Positions 24,457 to 30,989 of a stretch of DNA of 33,848 nt are shown piece after piece. Position numbers and translations under genes: made by a program. Positions within the stretch are counted from its first letter, which is position 1; every line of letters starts with the position of its first letter. The notes beneath the pieces are model-generated. The model saw only the letters and a program-made list of their open reading frames with translations. It did not search any database and had not been told where the DNA came from. Source of the DNA: a virus; the IMG/VR virus record IMGVR_UViG_3300011116_000958, positions 1 to 33,848 of that record; one strand, written 5' to 3'.

Positions 24457-24462
24457 GCCCCG

Positions 24463-25551
24463 ATGCACCTTCGCAAACTGGACAACGGCACCTGGCAGGT
24501 CTCCGTCTACAAGGCCGGCCATCGGGCATCGGCAACTGCCCGCACCAAGTCCGAAGCGACCAGCAAGGGTGTCGAACTGCTCCTCGAGCTCGGAGGCCGA
24601 CCGAAATCTCGTGGGATGTTGGTGCGTGAACTTGCTGCCACCTGGCTGACGTCGGCCGAGATCTCCGCCTCCTACCGGGTCGACGCCGGCCGTGTGATCG
24701 ACGCGATGCCGGACACGTTCGCCGACCGCAAGATCGTCGAGGTCACACCAAGCGTCATCGAGGGGCTGTACCGGCAGCTGGCGCGCGACGGATGGTCGGT
24801 GAATCGGATCCGTCGGTTGCACGCGGTGCTGTCGTCGGCCTGGACGATGGCACGCCGCTACGAATGGGCGACCGTCAACCCGTTCACCGCTGCCAAACGG
24901 CCGGCAGAACCGAAACGTCAGGTCGATCCGCCCAGCGTTGATCAGGTGATCAAGTTCCTCGAGGCCGTCGACGGGCCGTTCGGCACGTTCATCGAGGTGG
25001 CCGCAGCGACCGGCGCGCGTCGTGGCGAGGTGTGCGCCCTGCAGTGGGGGGACATCGGCGAGGACAGCATCGTGATCCGCCGGTCGATCTCGCAGGTGCC
25101 CGGCGAGTTGGTTGTCACCGACGGCAAGACCGGAGCCAAGGGGCATCGTGTCGTAGCGATCACTGAGGTGCTGGCCGAGTCGTTGAAAGCGCACCGCCGC
25201 CGACAGGTGGAACTGGCCTTGGCGTCCGGCCTGCCCTCACCGGTGTGGCTGTTTTCGCACGACGCCGGTGTCACGCCGTGGCGACCCGATTACGTGAGCC
25301 GTGAGTTCCGTCGGCTACGAGCCCGGCTCGAGCTGCCAGACACGATCCGGTTGCACGACCTGCGGCACTTCGTCGCCACGCAGCTGCTCGCCGCTGGCAT
25401 CCCGTTGAAGTCGGTCAGCGAACGCCTCGGCCATCGTCAACTGTCGACCACATCGGACCGCTACGGGCATTGGCTACCCGCTGCGGACCGGCAGGCTGCC
25501 GAAACGTTGGCAGCGATCGTCGGACGGAAAAGTATACCGAAATCAAGGTAG
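24463..25551 (+). CDS. int: Tyrosine integrase
   Basis: A 362-residue site-specific recombinase. It has an N-terminal arm-binding part with LDNGTWQVSVYKAGHRASA, a core-binding SAM-like domain (LAATWLTSAEISASYR to TAAKRPAEPK), and a catalytic domain. Catalytic residues visible are Arg186 in TGARRGEV, Lys222 in GKTGAK, His298 and Arg301 in RLHDLRH, His324 in RLGHRQ and nucleophile Tyr334 in SDRYGHW. It should recombine the tRNA-like attP core just upstream with the host tRNA. ATG 24463 is preferred because it is the first in-frame start after the arm repeats. The long upstream open frame crosses the terminator and attP and is not coding. Confidence 0.95.
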   Translation: MHLRKLDNGTWQVSVYKAGHRASATARTKSEATSKGVELLLELGGRPKSRGMLVRELAATWLTSAEISASYRVDAGRVIDAMPDTFADRKIVEVTPSVIEGLYRQLARDGWSVNRIRRLHAVLSSAWTMARRYEWATVNPFTAAKRPAEPKRQVDPPSVDQVIKFLEAVDGPFGTFIEVAAATGARRGEVCALQWGDIGEDSIVIRRSISQVPGELVVTDGKTGAKGHRVVAITEVLAESLKAHRRRQVELALASGLPSPVWLFSHDAGVTPWRPDYVSREFRRLRARLELPDTIRLHDLRHFVATQLLAAGIPLKSVSERLGHRQLSTTSDRYGHWLPAADRQAAETLAAIVGRKSIPKSR

Positions 25552-25676
25552 ACGGCGGATGGTGCCTGCCGTCATACTCGGCGCTTATGAACCAGCCACG
25601 GCATCTGCGGGGGGGGGGCAACTCTGTTGCACCCTTTCTCTAGCGTTCGTCCTGCCGTAGACGCCAGGAGGACGAC
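25552..25676. other. Integrase-downstream gap with hairpins and a G10 tract
   Basis: Contains a weak hairpin GACGGC (25551-25556) / GCCGTC (25568-25573), a run of ten G (25609-25618), and a short hairpin GCAAC-TCT-GTTGC (25618-25630). No clear promoter seen. The homopolymer is unusual and could be slippage-prone in vivo or a sequencing artefact. Confidence 0.4.
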
Positions 25677-25844
25677 GTGACCGAGGCCGAGTTCCAGCAA
25701 CGGATTGCTGAGCTGTTCAGTTCGATCGACGTGAAGATCGAGCAGGCCGAGTGGCGGGCATGTCTGCGTCGGCATCCGGCAACCGGTCGGCAAGTCGATC
25801 GACCCGTTCAACCAGTGCGACGACTGTTTCCAGAAGCCGGCTGA
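25677..25844 (+). CDS. Small ORF overlapping the repressor 3' end antisense
   Basis: A 55-residue frame starting GTG 25677 behind an excellent AGGAGG (25667-25672). The first 30 residues, TEAEFQQRIAELFSSIDVKI then EQAEWRACL, look like a normal charged helical protein. The rest (RRHPATGRQVDRPVQPVRRL) runs antisense through the repressor gene and looks like non-coding frame. It may be a gene whose 3' part was replaced when the repressor region was exchanged. Convergent with the repressor. Confidence 0.4.
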   Translation: MTEAEFQQRIAELFSSIDVKIEQAEWRACLRRHPATGRQVDRPVQPVRRLFPEAG

Positions 25845-26082
25845 TCGTCCCTTCCAGCGCCGCCAATCGTTCGTTGTCGGAACGTGAGTCGAGTTCAAGA
25901 CCCAACACCTCAATCACCTTCGGCACCATGCGCGAGTTCGGCCCAGTGCGACCGGTAACCCAGTGCTGCACTGACTGAGGACGGATACCAAGCGCGTCAG
26001 CAAGGTCCGTTTGCGTCATGCCCAGTTCTTTCAACCGGGCACGCAACGGCTCGCCTCGCAGGGGCAACTCCTCCATCCGCAC
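25717..26082 (-). CDS. Immunity repressor-like XRE-family HTH protein
   Basis: A 121-residue protein (119 if ATG 26076 is used instead of GTG 26082). The helix-turn-helix is LGMTQTDLADALGIRPQSV followed by QHWVTGRTGP, typical of XRE/Cro-C1 proteins. The C-terminal part has a leucine-heptad helix (ERLAALEGTISRLLETVVAL then VERVDRLADRLPD), likely for dimerisation. There is no LexA-type peptidase domain, so SOS-type self-cleavage is not expected. It is the only leftward gene and faces the early operon across a 105-bp promoter/operator gap, as immunity repressors do. Confidence 0.8.
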   Translation of the reverse strand: MRMEELPLRGEPLRARLKELGMTQTDLADALGIRPQSVQHWVTGRTGPNSRMVPKVIEVLGLELDSRSDNERLAALEGTISRLLETVVALVERVDRLADRLPDADADMPATRPARSSRRSN

Positions 26083-26187
26083 GCCTACAGCCTACTGCTG
26101 TACGGCAGTCACTCCTAGAGCCATCTGTACAAGGAAAGTACGCGAAAGGCTTGACAGGAGAGTAAACAGCGGCTTGTATAACGACCC
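26083..26187. promoter_or_regulatory. Divergent promoter/operator region
   Basis: Rightward: TTGACA at 26151-26156 with TATAAC at 26177-26182 (20-bp spacing, or TTGTAT at 17 bp), ending six bases before ATG 26188, which has no ribosome site. The early transcript is therefore probably leaderless. Candidate operators are the inverted repeat ACTGC-TGTACG-GCAGT (26094-26109) and ATCTGTACAAGG around 26123-26134, sharing CTGTAC. The leftward repressor promoter is not clear. Confidence 0.55.
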
Positions 26188-26433
26188 ATGAAACCGAAGC
26201 CCACAGCAGCGGAGCTGTTGGACTCGACGGTGGTGCTCACCGCTACCGAGGTCGCCGACATCCTCCGCCTCACCTTCTACAAGGGACGCAACGCCGGCAA
26301 GCCGAACCGCCTCCTGGTGCATGAGCTCGTGGATCGCGGCCAGCTGCGGCCCGTCGACCCGGACCAGCCGAAGCACCGTTGGTCATTCGCCACCGCTGCC
26401 GTCCGCCGCTACGTCGAGGAGGTTGCAGCGTGA
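26188..26433 (+). CDS. Excisionase/Cro-like HTH protein
   Basis: An 81-residue protein, first gene of the early operon. VVLTATEVADILRLTFYKG, a linker, then LLVHELVDRGQLRPVDPDQ and HRWSFATAAVRRYVEEV give the winged-helix pattern of MerR/excisionase-like proteins (T-x-x-E-V-A-x-x-L ... L-x-x-R-G-x-L ... R-W/F-F ... V-x-x-Y/L). It could be the recombination directionality factor, an anti-repressor, or both. The position opposite the repressor fits all three. No ribosome site precedes the ATG, consistent with a leaderless message. Confidence 0.7.
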   Translation: MKPKPTAAELLDSTVVLTATEVADILRLTFYKGRNAGKPNRLLVHELVDRGQLRPVDPDQPKHRWSFATAAVRRYVEEVAA

Positions 26434-26612
26434 GTCCGTACGACATCCGTCAACTCGCCGACACCGTCACAGCGTTCGGCCGCACATGGGGCACTGGCTA
26501 CCTCAGTCGGTTGGTGAACCAAGGCCAGATCACACAGGACGACGCCGACCGTGTGCTGCTCCACGCCCGCTTCGCACCGCCGATGCCGACCGAATGGCTG
26601 GTGACCAAGTGA
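26430..26612 (+). CDS. Small unknown protein
   Basis: A 60-residue protein starting at GTG 26430 in a GTGA overlap. Predicted mostly helical: YDIRQLADTVTAFGRTWGTG, YLSRLVNQGQITQDDADRVL. The stop/start couplings on both sides argue that it is real. No family recognised. Confidence 0.5.
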   Translation: MSPYDIRQLADTVTAFGRTWGTGYLSRLVNQGQITQDDADRVLLHARFAPPMPTEWLVTK

Positions 26613-26743
26613 TCAAGACCCTGCTTGCTGTCGTCTGGCTGTTCTCGCCGTTCATCCTGTTCCTCGCATTTGCCGCACTGGTCGAATGTGTCCCGCCGGT
26701 CACCCGAGTGTTCGACCGGTTCTGCGATCGGTGGCTCCCATGA
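26609..26743 (+). CDS. Single-helix membrane peptide
   Basis: A 44-residue protein from GTG 26609 with one strong membrane helix (LLAVVWLFSPFILFLAFAAL) and a short C-terminal part containing two Cys and several Arg/Asp. It is coupled by overlaps to the unknown gene before it and the secreted transglycosylase after it. Pairing with a wall-degrading enzyme suggests a holin, anchor or export helper, but this is only context. Confidence 0.5.
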   Translation: MIKTLLAVVWLFSPFILFLAFAALVECVPPVTRVFDRFCDRWLP

Positions 26744-27126
26744 AGCGCCGCATCGCCCTCACCGCTGCGCTGCTGCTGGGCACCGTGGTGCCCGGACATG
26801 CCGACGCCGGAAGCGGCCGGTGCGCCCAGTACGAATCACTGCTGCGTGCCTACGCACCTCGAGGCGGCTGGAACGTCGCCAAGATGAGCCGCACGATGCA
26901 CCGCGAGTCGCGCTGCACACCGTGGGTTCGCAGCCGCACTCAGGACAGCGGTTTGCTTCAAATCAACGACGTCAACCTCGCCTACCTGACGTCGAAGATG
27001 GGCCGGCCGATCACGTCCGCTGCGCTGATGGACCCTGCGACCAACGTGCAGGCCGCTGCACTGCTGTGCCAGTTCTCCAAGCGTGCGTTCGGCACCTGCT
27101 ACCGGCCGTGGCGAGGTGGCGCATGA
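26740..27126 (+). CDS. Secreted lytic transglycosylase (SLT/Rpf-like)
   Basis: A 128-residue protein with a signal peptide (MKRRIALTAALLLGTVVPGH, likely cleaved near ADA-GS at residue 23). A lysozyme-like domain follows: catalytic Glu56 in MHRESRC, then QDSGLLQIN and ATNVQAAALLC. Four Cys (28, 59, 110, 120) could form two disulfides, which fits export. It should cut glycan strands of peptidoglycan. It is separate from the endolysin in the late operon and lies in the early operon, so it may serve wall remodelling, superinfection control or a second lysis route. ATGA overlaps both sides. Confidence 0.8.
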   Translation: MKRRIALTAALLLGTVVPGHADAGSGRCAQYESLLRAYAPRGGWNVAKMSRTMHRESRCTPWVRSRTQDSGLLQINDVNLAYLTSKMGRPITSAALMDPATNVQAAALLCQFSKRAFGTCYRPWRGGA

Positions 27127-27290
27127 GCCAGTCGCTTCGCAATGTGGTCGCACGGACCCTCATCGACGAACGCGTGACCGACTGCAACATCCAAGGGTTT
27201 CGCAGGGCACTCGAAATCGCCGAACTCGTCGTCGCCGACGTCGAGTGCTACCAGGCACTGTTTTTGCCGGACCGTGAGGTCTGGAAATGA
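27123..27290 (+). CDS. Small unknown protein
   Basis: A 55-residue helical protein (SLRNVVARTLIDERVTDCNI, then FRRALEIAELVVADVE). Starts in an ATGA overlap with the transglycosylase and ends in one with the next gene. No known domain. Confidence 0.5.
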   Translation: MSQSLRNVVARTLIDERVTDCNIQGFRRALEIAELVVADVECYQALFLPDREVWK

Positions 27291-27658
27291 TCGCCGACGA
27301 CGTGACGCCGCCCTTCGCACCGGGCGATGACGACCGTCTCGGCGGGCCCGGCAGCGCGCACCTTCCGACGCTGCCGGGCACCAATCGCAAGGTCGGCCTC
27401 GACGAGCTAGAGCACGCGCTGACGCACATCACCGACACGCTGCTGAACACCGTCACCCAGGGCGAAGCGAAGGCCGCAGCCGAGCTGGTCCGCAACAACA
27501 TCGGCGTGATCATCGACGGCCTGTGGACCAGCGTCCACTACCGCAAACTCGGCCACCGAGACATCGAAGGCGACAGCCATTGGATGCAGATCACCTCATG
27601 GGTGCCGGCCGATGTTGCCGACGTGGCGTTCCACGTCGCCAGCAAGGTGACGTTGTGA
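27287..27658 (+). CDS. Unknown early protein
   Basis: A 123-residue protein. The N-terminal 35 residues are rich in Gly, Pro and Asp and probably flexible (PPFAPGDDDRLGG). The remainder is helical: LDELEHALTHITDTLLNTVT, GEAKAAAELVRNNIGVII. It ends with WMQITSWVPADVADVAFHVA. No catalytic motif or zinc site. ATGA/GTGA overlaps link it with its neighbours. Confidence 0.55.
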   Translation: MIADDVTPPFAPGDDDRLGGPGSAHLPTLPGTNRKVGLDELEHALTHITDTLLNTVTQGEAKAAAELVRNNIGVIIDGLWTSVHYRKLGHRDIEGDSHWMQITSWVPADVADVAFHVASKVTL

Positions 27659-28104
27659 GCCGGAAACTGGCACGCCTGGACGGCTCCAACATGATCTGGA
27701 CCGTCACCGGTCAGCGGCCCGACGGTGCGTACCGGCTCGAGACCGACCGCACGTACTGTTTCGCCGAACCACAGTTCGTGACCGTCATCGGCGCTGCCCG
27801 AACCTCGGATCCTGACACGTCGCACGCCGCTGCCGCCGCGCAAACCGACACGAAAGTGCGCGACATGCACCGCCTTGTGCTGTGCCTCTTGGAGCGCGGC
27901 CCGATGTCCGACTTCGACCTCGCCCGCGAGGCCACGATCGTGCAGAAGCGCGCCGTGAAGCAGACGTCGATCGGTGTGCGCCGCAAGGAACTGGAACGCC
28001 TCGGGCTGGTGTGCGACTCCGGTCGTCGAGGCGTGTCCGACACCGGCACCAGCTGCGTCCGTTGGATGCTGACGCACGCCGGACGGGAAGCGGTGGCGGC
28101 ATGA
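27655..28104 (+). CDS. Winged-helix DNA-binding-like protein
   Basis: A 149-residue protein from GTG 27655. Residues 1-45 form a small beta domain (LARLDGSNMIWTVTGQRPDG, then ETDRTYCF). Residues about 78-145 look like a winged helix: HRLVLCLLERGPMSDFDLAR, then TSIGVRRKELERLGLVCDS and SDTGTSCVRWMLTHAGREA. This is the pattern of phage regulators related to DprA/MarR-type winged helices. It may regulate early genes; target unknown. Confidence 0.6.
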   Translation: MSRKLARLDGSNMIWTVTGQRPDGAYRLETDRTYCFAEPQFVTVIGAARTSDPDTSHAAAAAQTDTKVRDMHRLVLCLLERGPMSDFDLAREATIVQKRAVKQTSIGVRRKELERLGLVCDSGRRGVSDTGTSCVRWMLTHAGREAVAA

Positions 28105-28310
28105 GCCTGCACCCTTCGCTGCGGAACCGGCCACCGGCCACCAACGAGACACACGTCATCTGCTGCAACCACCCACACCTCACGCTGTGCTCGCACGCAC
28201 TCCGTGACGTCAAGCAGGGCTCACACGGGGCGCACGCCACCTGCGTCGTCTGCCGTGACCTGTCGGCTACCGAGTTCTGCCCGGCTCGAGACAAGTGCCC
28301 GACGTTGTGA
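28101..28310 (+). CDS. Cys/His-rich small protein
   Basis: A 69-residue protein with paired metal-ligand candidates: VICCNHPHLTLCSHAL, then ATCVVCRDLSATEFC and a final DKC. The spacing resembles a zinc ribbon with two CxxC-type knuckles. Likely a zinc-stabilised nucleic acid or protein binder; function unknown. Overlaps both neighbours by 4 bp. Confidence 0.5.
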   Translation: MSLHPSLRNRPPATNETHVICCNHPHLTLCSHALRDVKQGSHGAHATCVVCRDLSATEFCPARDKCPTL

Positions 28311-28459
28311 CCAAGGCGGAACGAGAACTCCTGCAAGTGCTCCGCCAGGCACACCTGCGCCTCGACCGGCGAGACATCGCCCAAGGCATCACCCGCTATC
28401 CAAAGCCATTCAACCTGGAGGTAATCAATGGCACCCAAACAACCAACATCAACGATTGA
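28307..28459 (+). CDS. Small ORF, apparently truncated by the ParB-like insertion
   Basis: A 50-residue frame from GTG 28307. Residues 1-30 (TKAERELLQVLRQAHLRLDR then RDIAQGIT) look like genuine coding with the operon's high GC. From about residue 31 the DNA becomes less GC-rich, and the frame runs 32 bp into the next gene and ends TQTTNIND. The abrupt change suggests that the 3' part of a longer gene was lost when the ParB-like gene was acquired. Confidence 0.45.
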   Translation: MTKAERELLQVLRQAHLRLDRRDIAQGITRYPKPFNLEVINGTQTTNIND

Positions 28460-29270
28460 GACCATCAGCCCCGAGACTGCTCGCCAGTATCTGCAACTGA
28501 ATGAGCGCAATCGGCCCGTTAGTGCTCATCGCGTTGCGACCTACGCGATGATCATGAAAAACCGTCAATGGATTCTTACCGGAGAACCTTTGATTTTCAA
28601 TGACGGCCGTTTACTGAACGGACAGCACCGCTTGCTGGCATGTGTCCAGGCAAATGAAACATTTGACACGTTTGTGGTGAGGGACGTGCCGGAGGCCGCT
28701 TTCACAGTGATGGATTCAGGCTTGAACCGGAAGTTGTCGGATGTCCTTGCCATGGACGGGTTCAACAACGCCAAAGACGTTGCAGCTATGGCCAATCTTG
28801 TAATTGGATATTGCACGGGCAAGACAACGTTTGCATTTGTCACAGTTCAGCGACAAAACATTATTGAGCACGTCCGCAAAAACGCTCTTACTTACGAAAC
28901 TGCCGTTCAAGTCGGGCACGCAGCCAGAAATGCTGGTTTCACCAGATCAGTGTTTGGAGCATTGGCCGTGTTCGTGCATGACCACCAGCGTTTTGACGAA
29001 TTCATTCACGGCGTCCTCAATGGCGTCAACCTGCAGCATGGTGATTCGCGCTTGACGTTGAGAAACTGGTTCATGGCAAGACACGGCAGGCAAGCCAGCG
29101 TCGTGAAGTTCTGCGCAACCATCAAATCATGGAACGCATTTGTCGAGGACAAGTCTCATACAAAAATGTATGCGTTTACAAACGGCGTCATCCCACGCGG
29201 AACCGGGTTCAAAATTCCCGACGATCTTAAAGCGCTGGAGGACAGCAATGACAACGCAACTAACAGTTGA
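28428..29270 (+). CDS. ParB/Srx-fold protein, recently acquired
   Basis: A 280-residue protein behind CTGGAGGT (28415-28422). Residues 12-75 carry the ParB N-terminal-like pattern: TISPETARQYLQLNERNRPV, MIMKNRQWILTGEPLIFNDG, then RLLNGQHRLLACV, where G-Q-H-R-L-x-A is the ParB/sulfiredoxin-fold signature. The remaining ~200 residues are helical (GFNNAKDVAAMANLVIGYCT, SRLTLRNWFMARHG). The gene is visibly poorer in GC than the genes around it. Phage proteins of this type are known but mostly uncharacterised; nuclease, CTP-binding switch or counter-defence roles are possible and not separable here. Confidence 0.65.
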   Translation: MAPKQPTSTIETISPETARQYLQLNERNRPVSAHRVATYAMIMKNRQWILTGEPLIFNDGRLLNGQHRLLACVQANETFDTFVVRDVPEAAFTVMDSGLNRKLSDVLAMDGFNNAKDVAAMANLVIGYCTGKTTFAFVTVQRQNIIEHVRKNALTYETAVQVGHAARNAGFTRSVFGALAVFVHDHQRFDEFIHGVLNGVNLQHGDSRLTLRNWFMARHGRQASVVKFCATIKSWNAFVEDKSHTKMYAFTNGVIPRGTGFKIPDDLKALEDSNDNATNS

Positions 29271-29868
29271 AGATCAACTAAGGGCCATCCCAGCCCGTCA
29301 CGCACAGCCTGACCCCAAGACGCTGGCAACCCTGCCCAAGGGAGGCAGCAACCTGCTGTACATGGGTCACGCTGAAGTCACCCTGGCCCTCATCGACGCC
29401 GACCCCATGTGGACGTGGGAACCGATGGCGATTGACATTGAGACAGGTAGCCCTCGAATCGTGCAGGACGGCAACCTTCTCACCCTGTGGGGATACCTCA
29501 CAGTTTGCGGAGTTCGTCGACTCTGCGTTGGCACCTGTGAAGCACGCAAAGCCGAGAGTTCGAAGGAACTGCTCGGCGACGCCCTCCGGAATGGGGCGAT
29601 GCGGTTCGGGATCGGAACCAAGTTGTGGTCGAAGGCCGTCGACGAGCCCGGCAAGTCGGCCAGTCCGCTCGCACCCGAACGTCGCAAGGCCGAGCAGGCC
29701 AGCGAACTGTTGGAGCGTTGCAAGGCAGCCGACGACACCGTCAAGGCCGAGCTGCGTGCGATCGCTGAACAGGCCGGCCGCAAGATCGGCGTCGCATCGT
29801 TCCTTGAGGACGCCGACTTCGCCCGCCAGATCGACCGCATCCTCAACACGAAAGCAGCAGCAGCATGA
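29248..29868 (+). CDS. Single-strand annealing protein (Rad52/Erf/Sak-like)
   Basis: A 206-residue protein. The core LPKGGSNLLYMGHAEVTLAL, DPMWTWEPMAID, LWGYLTVCGVRRLCVGTCE, then KELLGDALRNGAMRFGIGTK is the pattern of the actinophage annealing proteins grouped with Rad52/Erf/Sak-type recombinases (G-D-A-x-R-N-A-x-M-R-F-G being the signature). The C-terminal part is helical (RRKAEQASELLERCKAADD). It should anneal complementary strands in phage recombination together with the SSB encoded directly after it. It starts within the end of the ParB-like gene. Confidence 0.78.
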   Translation: MTTQLTVEDQLRAIPARHAQPDPKTLATLPKGGSNLLYMGHAEVTLALIDADPMWTWEPMAIDIETGSPRIVQDGNLLTLWGYLTVCGVRRLCVGTCEARKAESSKELLGDALRNGAMRFGIGTKLWSKAVDEPGKSASPLAPERRKAEQASELLERCKAADDTVKAELRAIAEQAGRKIGVASFLEDADFARQIDRILNTKAAAA

Positions 29869-30278
29869 GCGAGAACACCATCACCGTCGCAGGCAACATG
29901 ACCGGCGACCCCGTCATCCGCTACAGCGCCCAGGGCAAGCCGTCGGTGTTCGGCACCGTTGCCGTCAGTCGTCGATACCAGGTGAACGGCGAATGGCAGG
30001 AGTCGACGTCGTTCCTCAACTTCAAGGCGTTCGGCCAGATCGCCGAGAACATCGCCGCCAGCACCTCGAAGGGCTGCCGGGTGATCGTCACCGGACGCAT
30101 GGAGACCGGCGAATGGGAGGACAAGGACGGCGTCAACCGCAAGTCGTTCGACATCATCGTCGAAGACCTGGGCGCATCGCTCAAGTTCGCCACCGCCCAG
30201 GTGGAGCGCGTCGCACGGGACAGTGCGGGACAGAACCGGACACAGCCGGCCACGCTGACCGACGAGGAGCCGTTCTGA
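29865..30278 (+). CDS. ssb: Single-stranded DNA-binding protein
   Basis: A 137-residue OB-fold SSB: NTITVAGNMTGDPVIRYSAQ, a VAVSRRYQVNGEW strand pair, SFLNFKAFGQIAENIAAST, and GCRVIVTGRMETGEWEDKDG. After a short linker it ends in the acidic tip DEEPF (133-137), the segment by which bacterial SSBs recruit partner enzymes. It is coupled by ATGA to the annealing protein and by a one-base overlap to a small zinc-finger-like protein. It protects ssDNA during replication and recombination. Confidence 0.92.
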   Translation: MSENTITVAGNMTGDPVIRYSAQGKPSVFGTVAVSRRYQVNGEWQESTSFLNFKAFGQIAENIAASTSKGCRVIVTGRMETGEWEDKDGVNRKSFDIIVEDLGASLKFATAQVERVARDSAGQNRTQPATLTDEEPF

Positions 30279-30433
30279 TGCCGTCTGTCGGACCTCGAGT
30301 GAAGCCAAGGCGGTGCCGTGCCTGCGGTGAAGCCGTTGCCGCACGTGACATGCCGTGGATTGCGGTGTCGCCCATCGGTGTCGAGCTGCTGTATCACGAC
30401 TACTGCGTGAACCGCGAGGCCCGGCGTGGCTGA
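30278..30433 (+). CDS. Small zinc-finger-like protein
   Basis: A 51-residue basic protein with a CxxC-x(n)-HxxxC arrangement (RRCRACG, then YHDYCVN) and a final EARRG. This is the layout of small single-finger phage proteins. Nucleic-acid binding is likely; no further assignment. Overlaps the next gene by 8 bp. Confidence 0.5.
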   Translation: MPSVGPRVKPRRCRACGEAVAARDMPWIAVSPIGVELLYHDYCVNREARRG

Positions 30434-30989
30434 CGAAACAGGGATTGAATCCGGGGCGAAATACGGAGGCGACTTGCTTTACGCACGCGTTGCCGAGGTT
30501 GCGAACGCCGCCCACAAGGCCGGCCTGCCGTCGACCAGCGCGGTCGCCGCCGAGTTCAGTGTCAGCCTCCGCACGGCCAGCCTGTTCATGTCACGGGCCC
30601 GCAAGGCCGGATGGCGTATCCCGATGTCCCGACCGGCCGACACGCCAGGGATGCGTCGCAGCATCGAGGCGTTGAAGGCGTGGCGGCTTGAGTTCGGCGG
30701 TCAGAAACCAGTGGCCGAGGACTGGGACAAGGACGGCTGGCGTGAACGGGCGAACTGCAAAGGCATCAACGCCAACTTGTTCTTCCCGGAACGAGGCGAC
30801 AATCACCACGACATCAACGCCGCCAAGCGTGTCTGCAGGTCGTGCGAAGTTCGGGAACAGTGCCTCGAGTATGCGCTGACGAACTACGAGACCATCGGCA
30901 TCTGGGGCGGCCTGTCCGAACGGGAACGCCGGAACATTCGGAGAAGGACCCGCTACGAGCTGCGTGTCATCGGAAATCAGATCGCATGA
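30426..30989 (+). CDS. HTH-WhiB fusion transcription factor
   Basis: A 187-residue protein from GTG 30426. The C-terminal ~85 residues are a complete WhiB domain: four Fe-S cysteines Cys111, Cys137, Cys140 and Cys146 (C-x2-C-x5-C at the end), and the turn GIWGG (158-162), followed by the basic RERRNIRRR. WhiB proteins bind a 4Fe-4S cluster and usually act with sigma factor region 4. The N-terminal part contains a separate helix-turn-helix-like segment, LPSTSAVAAEFSVSLRTASL then FMSRARKAGW, so this protein may bind DNA by itself. It is a candidate switch for late or host genes. Confidence 0.85.
   Translation: MADETGIESGAKYGGDLLYARVAEVANAAHKAGLPSTSAVAAEFSVSLRTASLFMSRARKAGWRIPMSRPADTPGMRRSIEALKAWRLEFGGQKPVAEDWDKDGWRERANCKGINANLFFPERGDNHHDINAAKRVCRSCEVREQCLEYALTNYETIGIWGGLSERERRNIRRRTRYELRVIGNQIA

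Noticed and set aside
23974-24462. Longer integrase start giving 525 residues
   Set aside because: The extra 163 codons cross the late terminator, the arm repeats and the tRNA-like core and contain no integrase sequence.
25572-25913. Second minus-strand gene overlapping the repressor
   Set aside because: It is out of frame with the HTH gene, spans the G10 tract and its Trp/Pro-rich product has no domain.
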